This document shows, piece by piece, positions 9,474-16,772 of a stretch of 64,000 nucleotides of DNA; position 1 is the first letter of the stretch, and every line of letters starts with the position of its first letter. The stretch is from Streptomyces sp. Tu 3180 (GTDB taxonomy: Bacteria > Actinomycetota > Actinomycetes > Streptomycetales > Streptomycetaceae). The notes under the pieces are model-generated. The model was given only the letters and a program-made list of their open reading frames with translations, had not been told where the DNA came from and searched no databases. Where the stretch lies: positions 1,240,001 through 1,304,000 of the forward strand of contig NZ_WOXS01000002.1 in the NCBI RefSeq assembly GCF_009852415.1, given 5' to 3'. A program made the position numbers and the translations under genes.

Positions 9474-9615
9474 CCGGCGGCCGTGACGCGGGGCGGTGAC
9501 CGCGGTGGGCGGCCCTCCGTCCGCGGCCGGGGCGGGCGACCGCGACCCGCGCCCCGCTGCGGTGGCGGGCGGCCGCAGGACGGACGGGCGCCGGCTCCCG
9601 CGGGGCGGCCGGGTG

Positions 9616-10368
9616 TCACGCGTCGCCGTACGGCACCGTGGCTCCCGGCAGCGCGTACTCGTCCCGCCGTCCGCACATGCCGAAACCGCCGAGGCGGCTG
9701 GGTTCCGCCCGGTACGCCGTCGCCTCGCCGAGGTGGGCGGGGTCGCCGGCGGCCAGCGCGTCCAGCTGGGCGCCCGTGCGTTCGGCGGCGGCCGGCGCGC
9801 CGGCCCGCCACAGCTCCCGCCACGCCGGCACCCGGTCGCGCACCAGCCGGGCGGCGGCCCGCTGGAACGCCCGGTACGGGCCGGCGTCCCCGGCGACGAG
9901 CGCCTCGCACAGGCCGAGGCAGCCCTCGACGGCGAGGTCCCGGCGGCGGCGCGCGGCCGCCTCCGTCTCCGGTCCGGTGCCCGGCGGGAGCGTCGCGGCG
10001 GCGGCGTAGCGGCCGGGGTCGGCCAGCACCCCGGGCGGGAAGGTGAACACGGCGTCCCCGGCCTCGGGCAGGCCGCTGTTCTGCATCAGCACGGTGACCC
10101 GCAGACCGTCGCCCTGCACCATCCGGTGCACCGTGCCGGGCGTGAACCAGGCGACCGTGCCCGGCCGCAGCGGGATGTCCCGGTGGCCGTCGGGGCTCAG
10201 CGTCTGCACGGCGCCGCGGCCGCCGGTGACGACGTACGCCTCCGTGCACACCAGGTGCAGGTGCGGGCTGCCGCCGCACAGCCCGTCGGCGGCCTCCCCG
10301 TCGTAGGGGCTCAGGTGCGACAGCCCGACCGCGCCGGGCAGCGGGGCGCCGGACGCGGGGCCGCTCAC
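9616..10368 (-). CDS. Cupin-domain protein, third gene of coupled operon
   Basis: A 250-residue protein with an N-terminal cupin barrel: SPHLHLVCTEAYVVTGG supplies the His/His/Glu metal ligands, and the second cupin motif is PGTVAWFTPGTVHRM. The C-terminal 120 residues are helical and Arg/Ala-rich, with no family I recognise. The GTG start at 10368 overlaps the stop of the PmoA-like gene (GTGA), so translation is coupled. Its position after a Gfo/Idh/MocA dehydrogenase and a PmoA-like protein suggests a role in sugar or sugar-derivative metabolism; the substrate is unknown. Confidence 0.75.
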   Translation of the reverse strand: MSGPASGAPLPGAVGLSHLSPYDGEAADGLCGGSPHLHLVCTEAYVVTGGRGAVQTLSPDGHRDIPLRPGTVAWFTPGTVHRMVQGDGLRVTVLMQNSGLPEAGDAVFTFPPGVLADPGRYAAAATLPPGTGPETEAAARRRRDLAVEGCLGLCEALVAGDAGPYRAFQRAAARLVRDRVPAWRELWRAGAPAAAERTGAQLDALAAGDPAHLGEATAYRAEPSRLGGFGMCGRRDEYALPGATVPYGDA

Positions 10369-11291
10369 CACGGCACGCCCGCCAGATGGGCGCCGACCCG
10401 GTCCCGGTCCCAGGCGCCGTCCGCCACGACGATCCGGTAGCGGTAGGCGAAGGACCCGCCCGGCGGCAGCGCGAACTCCTCGAAGAACGCCCAGGAGAAC
10501 GCGACCGACGGGATCGGCTCCGCGCGGACGAACCAGTGCGAGGCGTGGACGGCGCTCCGTTCGTCGAGGTTCTCCGGCGCGTGGGCGAAGACGAGCGTGG
10601 AGTGGCCGTCGTACTCGTCGTGTTCGGCGGTGAAGGCGAGCCAGGGGCTCTGGGTGCCCATGAGGTGCGCGGCGTCCGCGTCGGAGTCCGGGGCGAGGAC
10701 CGTGCCGCCGGTGAAGTCGCGCGGGCCGCGCCACTGGAGCCCGGTGTAGCCGGCCATCTCCCGGCCGGCGGTGGTCGGGGAGCCGAACTCCAGCGGTGTG
10801 TCCCGCAGGTTGGTGAGCCGGATCGACCAGTCCAGCACCCAGGCGCCGGCCTCCTCGTCGACCGAGTGGACGCTCAGGCCCCGTTCCTCCCGGGCCCACT
10901 CGGCGCCGCCGTTCGCGACCCAGGTGAGGTCCTCGGTGCAGTCGAAGCGGTCGTCCCCGGCCCGGAACGCGGAGAAGCCCTCGTGCCGCATCGAACCGAC
11001 GCGTTCGGGCAGCGGGAGGTAACCCCGGCCGTGCACGTAGGAGTTGCCGCCCCAGAAGTTCTGCCCGGACAGGTGACTGGCCGTCATCTGCAGTCCCTTG
11101 TGCCAGCGGTGGTCGTTCGGGCGGTACCCGGTCACCGTGCGGCCGGCCAGGGTCCGCACCGGATGGGCGTACGGCTTGCGGGACTCGAACGGATCGGGGT
11201 CGGGGCGGTAGACGTAGCGGAGGATCTCCGTGCCGCCCGCGGCCGTGACCGTGACGGCCTCGCCGTGGGTGTGGGTGACGCGGACGCTCAT
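10365..11291 (-). CDS. PmoA-like protein (DUF6807 type), second gene of operon
   Basis: A 308-residue beta-rich protein. RPNDHRWHKGLQ and FWGGNSYVHGRGY are characteristic of the family annotated as PmoA, a name carried over from annotation and not evidence of methane monooxygenase activity. The protein is probably a carbohydrate-processing or binding enzyme of galactose-mutarotase-like fold, because members usually lie in sugar operons beside Gfo/Idh/MocA oxidoreductases, as here. Its ATG overlaps the stop of the dehydrogenase gene by 4 bp (ATGA), and its own stop overlaps the cupin start. Confidence 0.75.
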   Translation of the reverse strand: MSVRVTHTHGEAVTVTAAGGTEILRYVYRPDPDPFESRKPYAHPVRTLAGRTVTGYRPNDHRWHKGLQMTASHLSGQNFWGGNSYVHGRGYLPLPERVGSMRHEGFSAFRAGDDRFDCTEDLTWVANGGAEWAREERGLSVHSVDEEAGAWVLDWSIRLTNLRDTPLEFGSPTTAGREMAGYTGLQWRGPRDFTGGTVLAPDSDADAAHLMGTQSPWLAFTAEHDEYDGHSTLVFAHAPENLDERSAVHASHWFVRAEPIPSVAFSWAFFEEFALPPGGSFAYRYRIVVADGAWDRDRVGAHLAGVPW

Positions 11292-12403
11292 GCCTGCTCC
11301 TCGGGTGCCCAGCCGGGGTGGCCGCCGTGCATGGCCTCGTGGAAGGGATCGCCGGGGGCGATCTCACCGGCCCGCACCGGCCGGCCGGTGAACGCCGCCT
11401 TGTACAGGGCGGCGGCGAACTCCAGGGTGTCGCGGGCCTGCCGGCCGCTTCCCGGGGGTCTGACGCCGGCGTCGAGGGCGTCGAGGAGGGCGCCCAGCTG
11501 GGCCGTGTGCGAGCTGGGGACGTCGTGCGCCGGGGTGCGCCAGGCGGCGGCGCGCCCGGCGGGGACGTGCCGGGCCGGGGTGTAGGACCAGTCGTCGTTT
11601 CCGTGCCCGTAGAGGTGGGTGAGTTCGACCGTCGCGTCGGCGCAGTCGACGCGGATGCGGCTCACCTCGTCCGGCGAGAGCACGCTGTTGACGACGGTCG
11701 CCAGCGCCCCGTTGCGAAAGCGCACCAGGGCGGTGGAGACGTCCTCGCTCTCGGTGGCGTGGACCAGGCGCGCCGCCATCGCCCGCACCTCGTCCCACTC
11801 GCCGAGCAGGTGCAGCAGCAGGTCGTACTGGTGGATGCCGTGCCCCATCGTCGGCCCGCCGCCCTCGGTGGCCCACCGCCCGCGCCAGGGCACGGCGTAG
11901 TAGGCGGCGTCCCGGTGCCAGGTGGTCTGGCAGTGCGCGACCAGCGGGGCGCCCAGCTCGCCGCTCGCGATCAGCTCGCGGGCGTGCACGGCGCCGGAGC
12001 CGTAGCGGTGCTGGAAGACCACGGACGCGTACGCGCCCGACGCCTCCTCGGCGGCCGCGATCTCGTCGTACTCGGCGAGCGACAGGCACAGCGGCTTCTC
12101 GCACAGCACCCAGGCACCCGCCTCGAGCGCGGCCACCGTCTGCTCCCGGTGCAGCGACGGCGGCGTCCCGATCAGCACCAGGTCCGGGCGTACGGCGTCC
12201 AGCATCGCGCCCACCGAGGTGAAGGCGGCGACGTGTTCCCCGGCCTCGGCGCGGAAGGCGTCGAGCCGTTCCCGGTCCACGTCGACGGCCGCCACCAGTT
12301 CGGTCCGGTCGGCGTGGGCGCGCAGCGCGGGCAGATGGCCGCCGCTGACGATGGCGCCGGTGCCGATGACGGCGACGCGACGGCGGACGGGGGGCAAGGA
12401 CAT
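11288..12403 (-). CDS. Gfo/Idh/MocA family oxidoreductase, first gene of operon
   Basis: A 371-residue NAD(P)-dependent dehydrogenase. VAVIGTGAIVSGGHLPAL is the Rossmann dinucleotide loop, and CEKPLCLSLAEYDE is the family EKP motif with the conserved Lys. The C-terminal half is the alpha/beta substrate domain (GPTMGHGIHQYDLLLHLLG, with the catalytic-type His). It opens a three-gene operon coupled by 4-bp overlaps, and a perfect LacI-type palindrome lies 35 bp upstream of the start. Oxidation of a sugar or inositol-like polyol is likely; the specific substrate cannot be read from the sequence. Confidence 0.87.
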   Translation of the reverse strand: MSLPPVRRRVAVIGTGAIVSGGHLPALRAHADRTELVAAVDVDRERLDAFRAEAGEHVAAFTSVGAMLDAVRPDLVLIGTPPSLHREQTVAALEAGAWVLCEKPLCLSLAEYDEIAAAEEASGAYASVVFQHRYGSGAVHARELIASGELGAPLVAHCQTTWHRDAAYYAVPWRGRWATEGGGPTMGHGIHQYDLLLHLLGEWDEVRAMAARLVHATESEDVSTALVRFRNGALATVVNSVLSPDEVSRIRVDCADATVELTHLYGHGNDDWSYTPARHVPAGRAAAWRTPAHDVPSSHTAQLGALLDALDAGVRPPGSGRQARDTLEFAAALYKAAFTGRPVRAGEIAPGDPFHEAMHGGHPGWAPEEQA

Positions 12404-12437
12404 GCGGCGCTCCTGGGACGTTCGGCGGACACATTTG

Positions 12438-12449
12438 GAAAGCGCTTTC
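12438..12449. promoter_or_regulatory. LacI-family operator GAAAGCGCTTTC
   Basis: A perfect 12-bp palindrome with central CG, in the context TTGGAAAGCGCTTTCTCC, 35 bp upstream of the Gfo/Idh/MocA start. This is the typical LacI-family operator form. No LacI gene lies next to it; the only LacI gene in the window starts at 38726 and is flanked by a different palindrome. Confidence 0.8.
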
Positions 12450-12560
12450 TCCAGCCGTCGACCCTAGGCCCGGGCAGGGCGGGGGACAACCCCGCGCGCC
12501 GGGGCGAGGACGCGCGACGCCCCGGCTGCGCGCCCGCCTCGGACCTGTGGCCGCCTGTTC

Positions 12561-13328
12561 CTACGCCCGCGCCCCGCCGCCCGAGCGCGGTCCGCCGGAC
12601 CGCCCGCCGTCCCGCCCGAGGAACCGGTACCGGCGCTCCGGCCGCCCGGCCGCCCCGTACCGCAGCGACACCTCCGCGCAGCCGGCGGTGTGGAAGTACT
12701 CCAGGTAACGGCGGGCGCTGACCCGGGAGACCCCGGTCAGCCGGGCGCACTCGGTGGCCGACAGGGTGCCCTCGGTCTCGCGCAGGGTGCGCTCGATCAG
12801 CTCGGCGGTCTCCGCGCTCATGCCCTTGGGCAGCACGGGGGACGCCGGAGCCGCCGCCCCGGCCAGGACGCGGTCCACGTCGGCCTGGCCGCGGACGACC
12901 GCCCCGAGCAGCCGGCCCCGCTGCACGGCGTAGCGCTCCAGCCGGCCCCGCAGGTCCTCGAACTCGAACGGCTTGAGCAGGTAGTCGACGACCCCGTGGC
13001 GGACCGCGCCGCGCACCGCGTCCGCCTCCCGGGCGGCGCTGACGACCATCACGTCGCAGTCGTGCCCCGCGGTGCGCAGCCGGGGGATGACGTCGAGGCC
13101 GAAGACGTCCGGCAGGTACAGGTCGAGCAGGACCAGGTCGGGACGGAGTTCGTCCACGGCGGCGAGGGCCTGCTCACCGGTGCCGGCCACGCCGACGACC
13201 CGGAACGGTTCGAGGCGTTCGACGTAGGCGCGGTGCACCCGGGCCACCCTGAAGTCGTCGTCGACCACGAGCACGCCGATCGCGTCGGCGGTCGTGGGCG
13301 TGGGGTCCTCGCCCCGCCTGCTGGTCAT
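12561..13328 (-). CDS. CitB/DcuR-type response regulator without local kinase
   Basis: A 255-residue two-domain regulator. The receiver domain has the acidic pair DDD (23-25), the phosphoacceptor Asp at 69 (VLLDLYLPD), and the switch Ser and Lys (VVSAA, LLKPFEF). The C-terminal domain contains TLSATECARLTGVSRVSARR, the winged helix of the CitB/DcuR family that controls citrate and C4-dicarboxylate uptake. I take the ATG at 13328 because GGAAGGAG precedes it; a GTG 21 bp upstream does not have one. It is divergent from tctCBA and so the likely regulator. Members are normally paired with a CitA-type sensor kinase gene, which is absent on both sides. Confidence 0.87.
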   Translation of the reverse strand: MTSRRGEDPTPTTADAIGVLVVDDDFRVARVHRAYVERLEPFRVVGVAGTGEQALAAVDELRPDLVLLDLYLPDVFGLDVIPRLRTAGHDCDVMVVSAAREADAVRGAVRHGVVDYLLKPFEFEDLRGRLERYAVQRGRLLGAVVRGQADVDRVLAGAAAPASPVLPKGMSAETAELIERTLRETEGTLSATECARLTGVSRVSARRYLEYFHTAGCAEVSLRYGAAGRPERRYRFLGRDGGRSGGPRSGGGARA

Positions 13329-13511
13329 CGGCCTTGCTCCTTCCGCCACCGCGTCGACGAGGTGGCCGGCGGTCGTGCGGTGCCCGTCGCCTCCGGTCGG
13401 CGCGACGGCGTGCGGCGCGGGCGCCGGAGCCGCCCATCATGGCCCTCACCTGCGGCCGGGGGAAAGAGACGTGCGCCACGCGGGGTCCGGCGAGGGGGCC
13501 CGGGGCGCCCG

Positions 13512-13618
13512 TTGACGCAACGAACACAACCTCCTTTGGTTGCGCAAGCGGGACAGTGCGGCGAAGCCCGGGCACCATGTGGCCCGCGTCACCCTCCCCC
13601 ACAGGGCTTCGCGCAACC
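13512..13618 (+). promoter_or_regulatory. tctC leader: promoter and competing inverted repeats
   Basis: TTGACG at 13512-13517, with TTTGGT 17 bp further, is a possible promoter. CAACC (13527-13531) can pair with GGTTG (13538-13542). The same GGTTGCGC (13538-13545) can instead pair with GCGCAACC (13611-13618), and GCGAAGCCC (13561-13569) with GGGCTTCGC (13604-13612). The arms exclude one another, as in attenuators; read as DNA, CAACC-N6-GGTTG over the -10 could instead be the regulator's operator. Nothing else is seen in 13329-13511. Confidence 0.4.
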
Positions 13619-13649
13619 CCCAGACGACGACCGACAGGTGGTGGCATTC

Positions 13650-14633
13650 GTGCGCCTGCGCACCCCCCTCGCCCTGCTCGGGGCCGCCGTGCTCGTGCTC
13701 GTGGGCCCCCCGCTGCTCACGACCGGCGGCGGCGCCGACACCGGCACCCGGATCCCGGGCCTGCGCCTCATGGTCCCCAACACACCCGGCGGCGGCTACG
13801 ACATCACGGCCCGTACGGCCGCGAAGAACGCCGAGGACGCCGGACTCACCCACGGCATCGAGGTGTTCAACCTGCCCGGGGCCGGCGGCACCGTGGGACT
13901 GAGCCGGCTGGTGAGCGAGCACGGCAACGGCAAGCTCGCCATGTCGATGGGCCTCGGCGTGGTCGGCGCCGTGCGCTCCAACGACGCGCCCAGGACCCTC
14001 GCGGACACCACCCCGATCGCCCGGCTCACCGAGGAGCAGGACGTCATCGTGGTCGGGAAGGACTCCCCGTACAGGACGATCGACGACCTGATCGGCGCGT
14101 GGCGAAAGAACCCCGGCAGGCTCCCGGTGGGCGGCGGCTCCTCCCCCGGCGGGCCGGACCACCTCGCGCCGATGCTGATGGCCCGGGCCGCCGGGATCCC
14201 CCCGAAGCAGGTCAACTACGTCCCGTTCGACGGCGGCGGCGAGCTGCTCGCCTCGATCCTCGGCGGCAAGGTCGCCTTCGGCGTCTCCGGCGTCGGCGAG
14301 TACCTCGACCAGATCAGGGCGGGCGAGCTGCGCCTGCTCGCGGTCACCGGCCCGCAGCGGGTCCCCGGGCTCGACGCGCCCACGCTCCGGGAGGCGGGCT
14401 ACGACGTGAGCTTCACCAACTGGCGCGGCATCGTCGCCCCGCCCGGCCTGAGCGGCACCGAGCGCCGCAAGCTCGTGCGCCTGGTGGAGGAGCTGCACGA
14501 CTCGGACGAGTGGCGGCGGTCGCTGGAGCGCAACGGCTGGGACGACGCCTTCCTGACCGGCGAGGAGTTCGGCGCGTTCCTGGACGCCGAGGACGAGCGC
14601 GTGGTCTCCGTGCTGAAGGAGCTGGGACTGTGA
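13650..14633 (+). CDS. tctC: Tripartite tricarboxylate transporter, substrate-binding protein TctC
   Basis: A 327-residue extracytoplasmic binding protein of the TctC/Bug family. A hydrophobic N-terminal segment (LALLGAAVLVLVGPPLL) serves as signal peptide or anchor, and no lipobox Cys is present. VPNTPGGGYDITAR is the ligand-carboxylate loop, and GGSSPGGPDHL and FDGGGELLASILGGKV are further family motifs. The start is uncertain among GTGs at 13638, 13641 and 13650; AGGTGG at 13635-13640 favours 13650. Its last bases overlap the start of tctB. With TctB and TctA it imports citrate or a related carboxylate, driven by an ion gradient. Confidence 0.9.
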   Translation: MRLRTPLALLGAAVLVLVGPPLLTTGGGADTGTRIPGLRLMVPNTPGGGYDITARTAAKNAEDAGLTHGIEVFNLPGAGGTVGLSRLVSEHGNGKLAMSMGLGVVGAVRSNDAPRTLADTTPIARLTEEQDVIVVGKDSPYRTIDDLIGAWRKNPGRLPVGGGSSPGGPDHLAPMLMARAAGIPPKQVNYVPFDGGGELLASILGGKVAFGVSGVGEYLDQIRAGELRLLAVTGPQRVPGLDAPTLREAGYDVSFTNWRGIVAPPGLSGTERRKLVRLVEELHDSDEWRRSLERNGWDDAFLTGEEFGAFLDAEDERVVSVLKELGL

Positions 14634-15169
14634 CGACACCGGCCACCGGCCCCTCCCCCGCGTCCGCCGCCCGGCGGCGCTCCTGGCTGCGCGACCACTC
14701 CGAACTCGGGGTGTGCGTGCTGCTGCTGGCGCTGGGCGTGCTCGTCCTGACCGATGCCCTCACCCTGGACGTCGACGTCACCCAGCGCGGGCCCGTGGGC
14801 CCCAGGACCGTCCCGGTCGTCGTCGGCGCGGGACTGCTGGTCGTCGCCGCCCTGCTGGCTGTCGACGTGCTGCGCGGCGGCCGGGGGCAGGCCGGGACCG
14901 GCGAGGACGTCGACCTGTCCGAACCCGCCGACTGGCGCACGGTGCTGCTGCTGACCGGGGTGTTCCTCGGCTCGGCCGTCCTCATCGAGCCGCTGGGCTT
15001 CCCCGTCGCGGGCGCGCTGCTCTTCTGGGGCGCGGCCTTCGCCCTGGGCAGCCGCCGCTTCGACCGCGATCCGCTCATCGCGGCGGTGGTCTCCCTCCTC
15101 ACCCACGCCGTGTTCGACAACCTGCTCGGAGTGCCGCTGCCCGGTGGTCCGCTGATGGGAGTGCTGTGA
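14630..15169 (+). CDS. tctB: Tripartite tricarboxylate transporter small membrane subunit TctB
   Basis: A 179-residue membrane protein with four predicted helices ([50 protein letters not shown], and a C-terminal pair around [16 protein letters not shown] and [11 protein letters not shown]), the usual size and layout of TctB. Its GTG start lies inside the tctC stop (GTGA), so it is translationally coupled, and tctA begins 1 bp after its stop. The sequence of this subunit is poorly conserved, so the call rests on topology and operon position. Confidence 0.88.
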   Translation: MTTPATGPSPASAARRRSWLRDHSELGVCVLLLALGVLVLTDALTLDVDVTQRGPVGPRTVPVVVGAGLLVVAALLAVDVLRGGRGQAGTGEDVDLSEPADWRTVLLLTGVFLGSAVLIEPLGFPVAGALLFWGAAFALGSRRFDRDPLIAAVVSLLTHAVFDNLLGVPLPGGPLMGVL

Positions 15170-15170
15170 C

Positions 15171-16664
15171 ATGAACACCCTCAACTCCCTGCTGGACGGC
15201 TTCGGTACGGCTCTCACCCCGCTCAACCTGCTGTGGGCGGCCGTGGGCGTGCTGCTCGGCACGGCGATCGGGGTCCTGCCCGGCATCGGCCCGGCGATGG
15301 CGGTCGCGCTGCTGCTTCCGGTGACGTACGGGCTCGATCCGACCGGCGCGTTCATCATGTTCGCGGGCATCTACTACGGCGCGATGTTCGGCGGTTCGAC
15401 CACGTCCATCCTGCTGAACACGCCCGGGGAGAGCGCGGCCGTGGTCGCGGCCATGGAGGGCAACCCCATGGCCAGGTCGGGGCGCGGCGCGCAGGCGCTG
15501 GCGGCCGCCGCCGTCGGGCACTTCGCGGGCGGCATGGTCGGCACGGTGCTGCTGGTCGCCCTCGCGCCGACGGTCGCCGACCTGGCCGTGGGCATCGGGG
15601 CCCCCGACTACTTCGCCATCATGGTGCTGGCGTTCATCGCCGTCACGTCGGTGCTCGGCTCGTCCCGGATCCGGGGCCTGGCCTCGCTGCTGATCGGCCT
15701 GACGATCGGTCTGGTGGGCCTGGACCGGATGACCGGTCAGCAGCGGCTGACCTTCGGCTCCCTGCAACTCGCCGACGGCATCGACGTGGTGATCGTCGCG
15801 GTGGGGCTGTTCGCCATCGGCGAGGCGCTGTGGGTCGCCGCCCACCTGCGGCGCAGGCCGCCCGAGCCGATCCCGGTGGGCCGGCCCTGGCTGGACCGCG
15901 CCGACCTCGGGCGCACCTGGAAGTCCTGGGCGCGCGGCCCGTTCATCGGCTTCCCGTTCGGCGCGATCCCGGCGGGCGGCGCCGAGATCCCGACCTTCCT
16001 GTCGTACGTCACGGAGAAGCGGCTGTCGAAGCACAAGGACGAGTGGGGCAAGGGGGCCATCGAGGGTGTCGCCGGCCCGGAGTCGGCCGCGTCGGCCTCG
16101 GCGGCGGGCACGCTGGTGTCCATGCTGACCCTGGGCCTGCCGACCACGGCGGTCGCGGCGGTGATGCTGGCCGCGTTCCAGCAGTACGGCATCCAGCCCG
16201 GTCCGCTGCTCTTCGAACGCGAACCGGACCTGGTGTGGGGCCTGATCGCCTCGCTGTTCGTCGGCATGGTGCTGCTGCTCGCCCTCAACCTGCCGCTCGC
16301 GCCGGTGTGGGCGAAACTGCTGCGCATCCCGCGGCCGTACCTGTACGCCGGGATCCTGTTCTTCGCGGCGGTCGGCGCGTACGCGGTCGGCGGTGAGGTG
16401 ATCGACCTGGTGATCCTGCTGCTCATCGGCCTGGTCGGCTTCGGCATGCGGCGCTACGGGCTGCCGGTGCTGCCCGCCGTCATCGGCGTCATCCTCGGCC
16501 CGGCGGCCGAGCAGCAGCTCCGCCGCGCCCTGCAGATCAGCGACGGCAGCGTCACGGGCCTGGTCGGCACGCCGTTCTCGGTGACCGTGTACGCGGTCGT
16601 CGTGCTGCTGCTGGCCTGGCCGCTGGTGCGCAAGGCGCTGCCCCGCGGGCGCGGCGGGGCCTGA
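15171..16664 (+). CDS. tctA: Tripartite tricarboxylate transporter large permease TctA
   Basis: A 497-residue polytopic membrane protein, close to the roughly 500 residues usual for Tct[20 protein letters not shown] near residue 37 and the internal repeat [19 protein letters not shown] near residue 260 are the conserved Gly/Pro loops of the two halves, and about 12 helices are apparent. This subunit forms the transport path. It ends the tct operon and is followed by a strong hairpin terminator 14 bp after the stop. Confidence 0.95.
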   Translation: MNTLNSLLDGFGTALTPLNLLWAAVGVLLGTAIGVLPGIGPAMAVALLLPVTYGLDPTGAFIMFAGIYYGAMFGGSTTSILLNTPGESAAVVAAMEGNPMARSGRGAQALAAAAVGHFAGGMVGTVLLVALAPTVADLAVGIGAPDYFAIMVLAFIAVTSVLGSSRIRGLASLLIGLTIGLVGLDRMTGQQRLTFGSLQLADGIDVVIVAVGLFAIGEALWVAAHLRRRPPEPIPVGRPWLDRADLGRTWKSWARGPFIGFPFGAIPAGGAEIPTFLSYVTEKRLSKHKDEWGKGAIEGVAGPESAASASAAGTLVSMLTLGLPTTAVAAVMLAAFQQYGIQPGPLLFEREPDLVWGLIASLFVGMVLLLALNLPLAPVWAKLLRIPRPYLYAGILFFAAVGAYAVGGEVIDLVILLLIGLVGFGMRRYGLPVLPAVIGVILGPAAEQQLRRALQISDGSVTGLVGTPFSVTVYAVVVLLLAWPLVRKALPRGRGGA

Positions 16665-16678
16665 CCGCACGCGGGGTT

Positions 16679-16714
16679 CCCGCCCGTCGGGGCGTGCGCG
16701 CCCCGACGGGCGGG
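16679..16714 (+). terminator. Hairpin terminator after tctA
   Basis: Perfect 16-bp inverted repeat (16679-16694 against 16699-16714) with a TGCG loop, between tctA and the convergent haem-oxygenase gene; it could serve both strands. Confidence 0.88.
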
Positions 16715-16772
16715 TGCGGGCCGCGGCGGCCGGCCGCCGGCTCCGCCACCGCACCTGTCCGCGACCGCCGTG

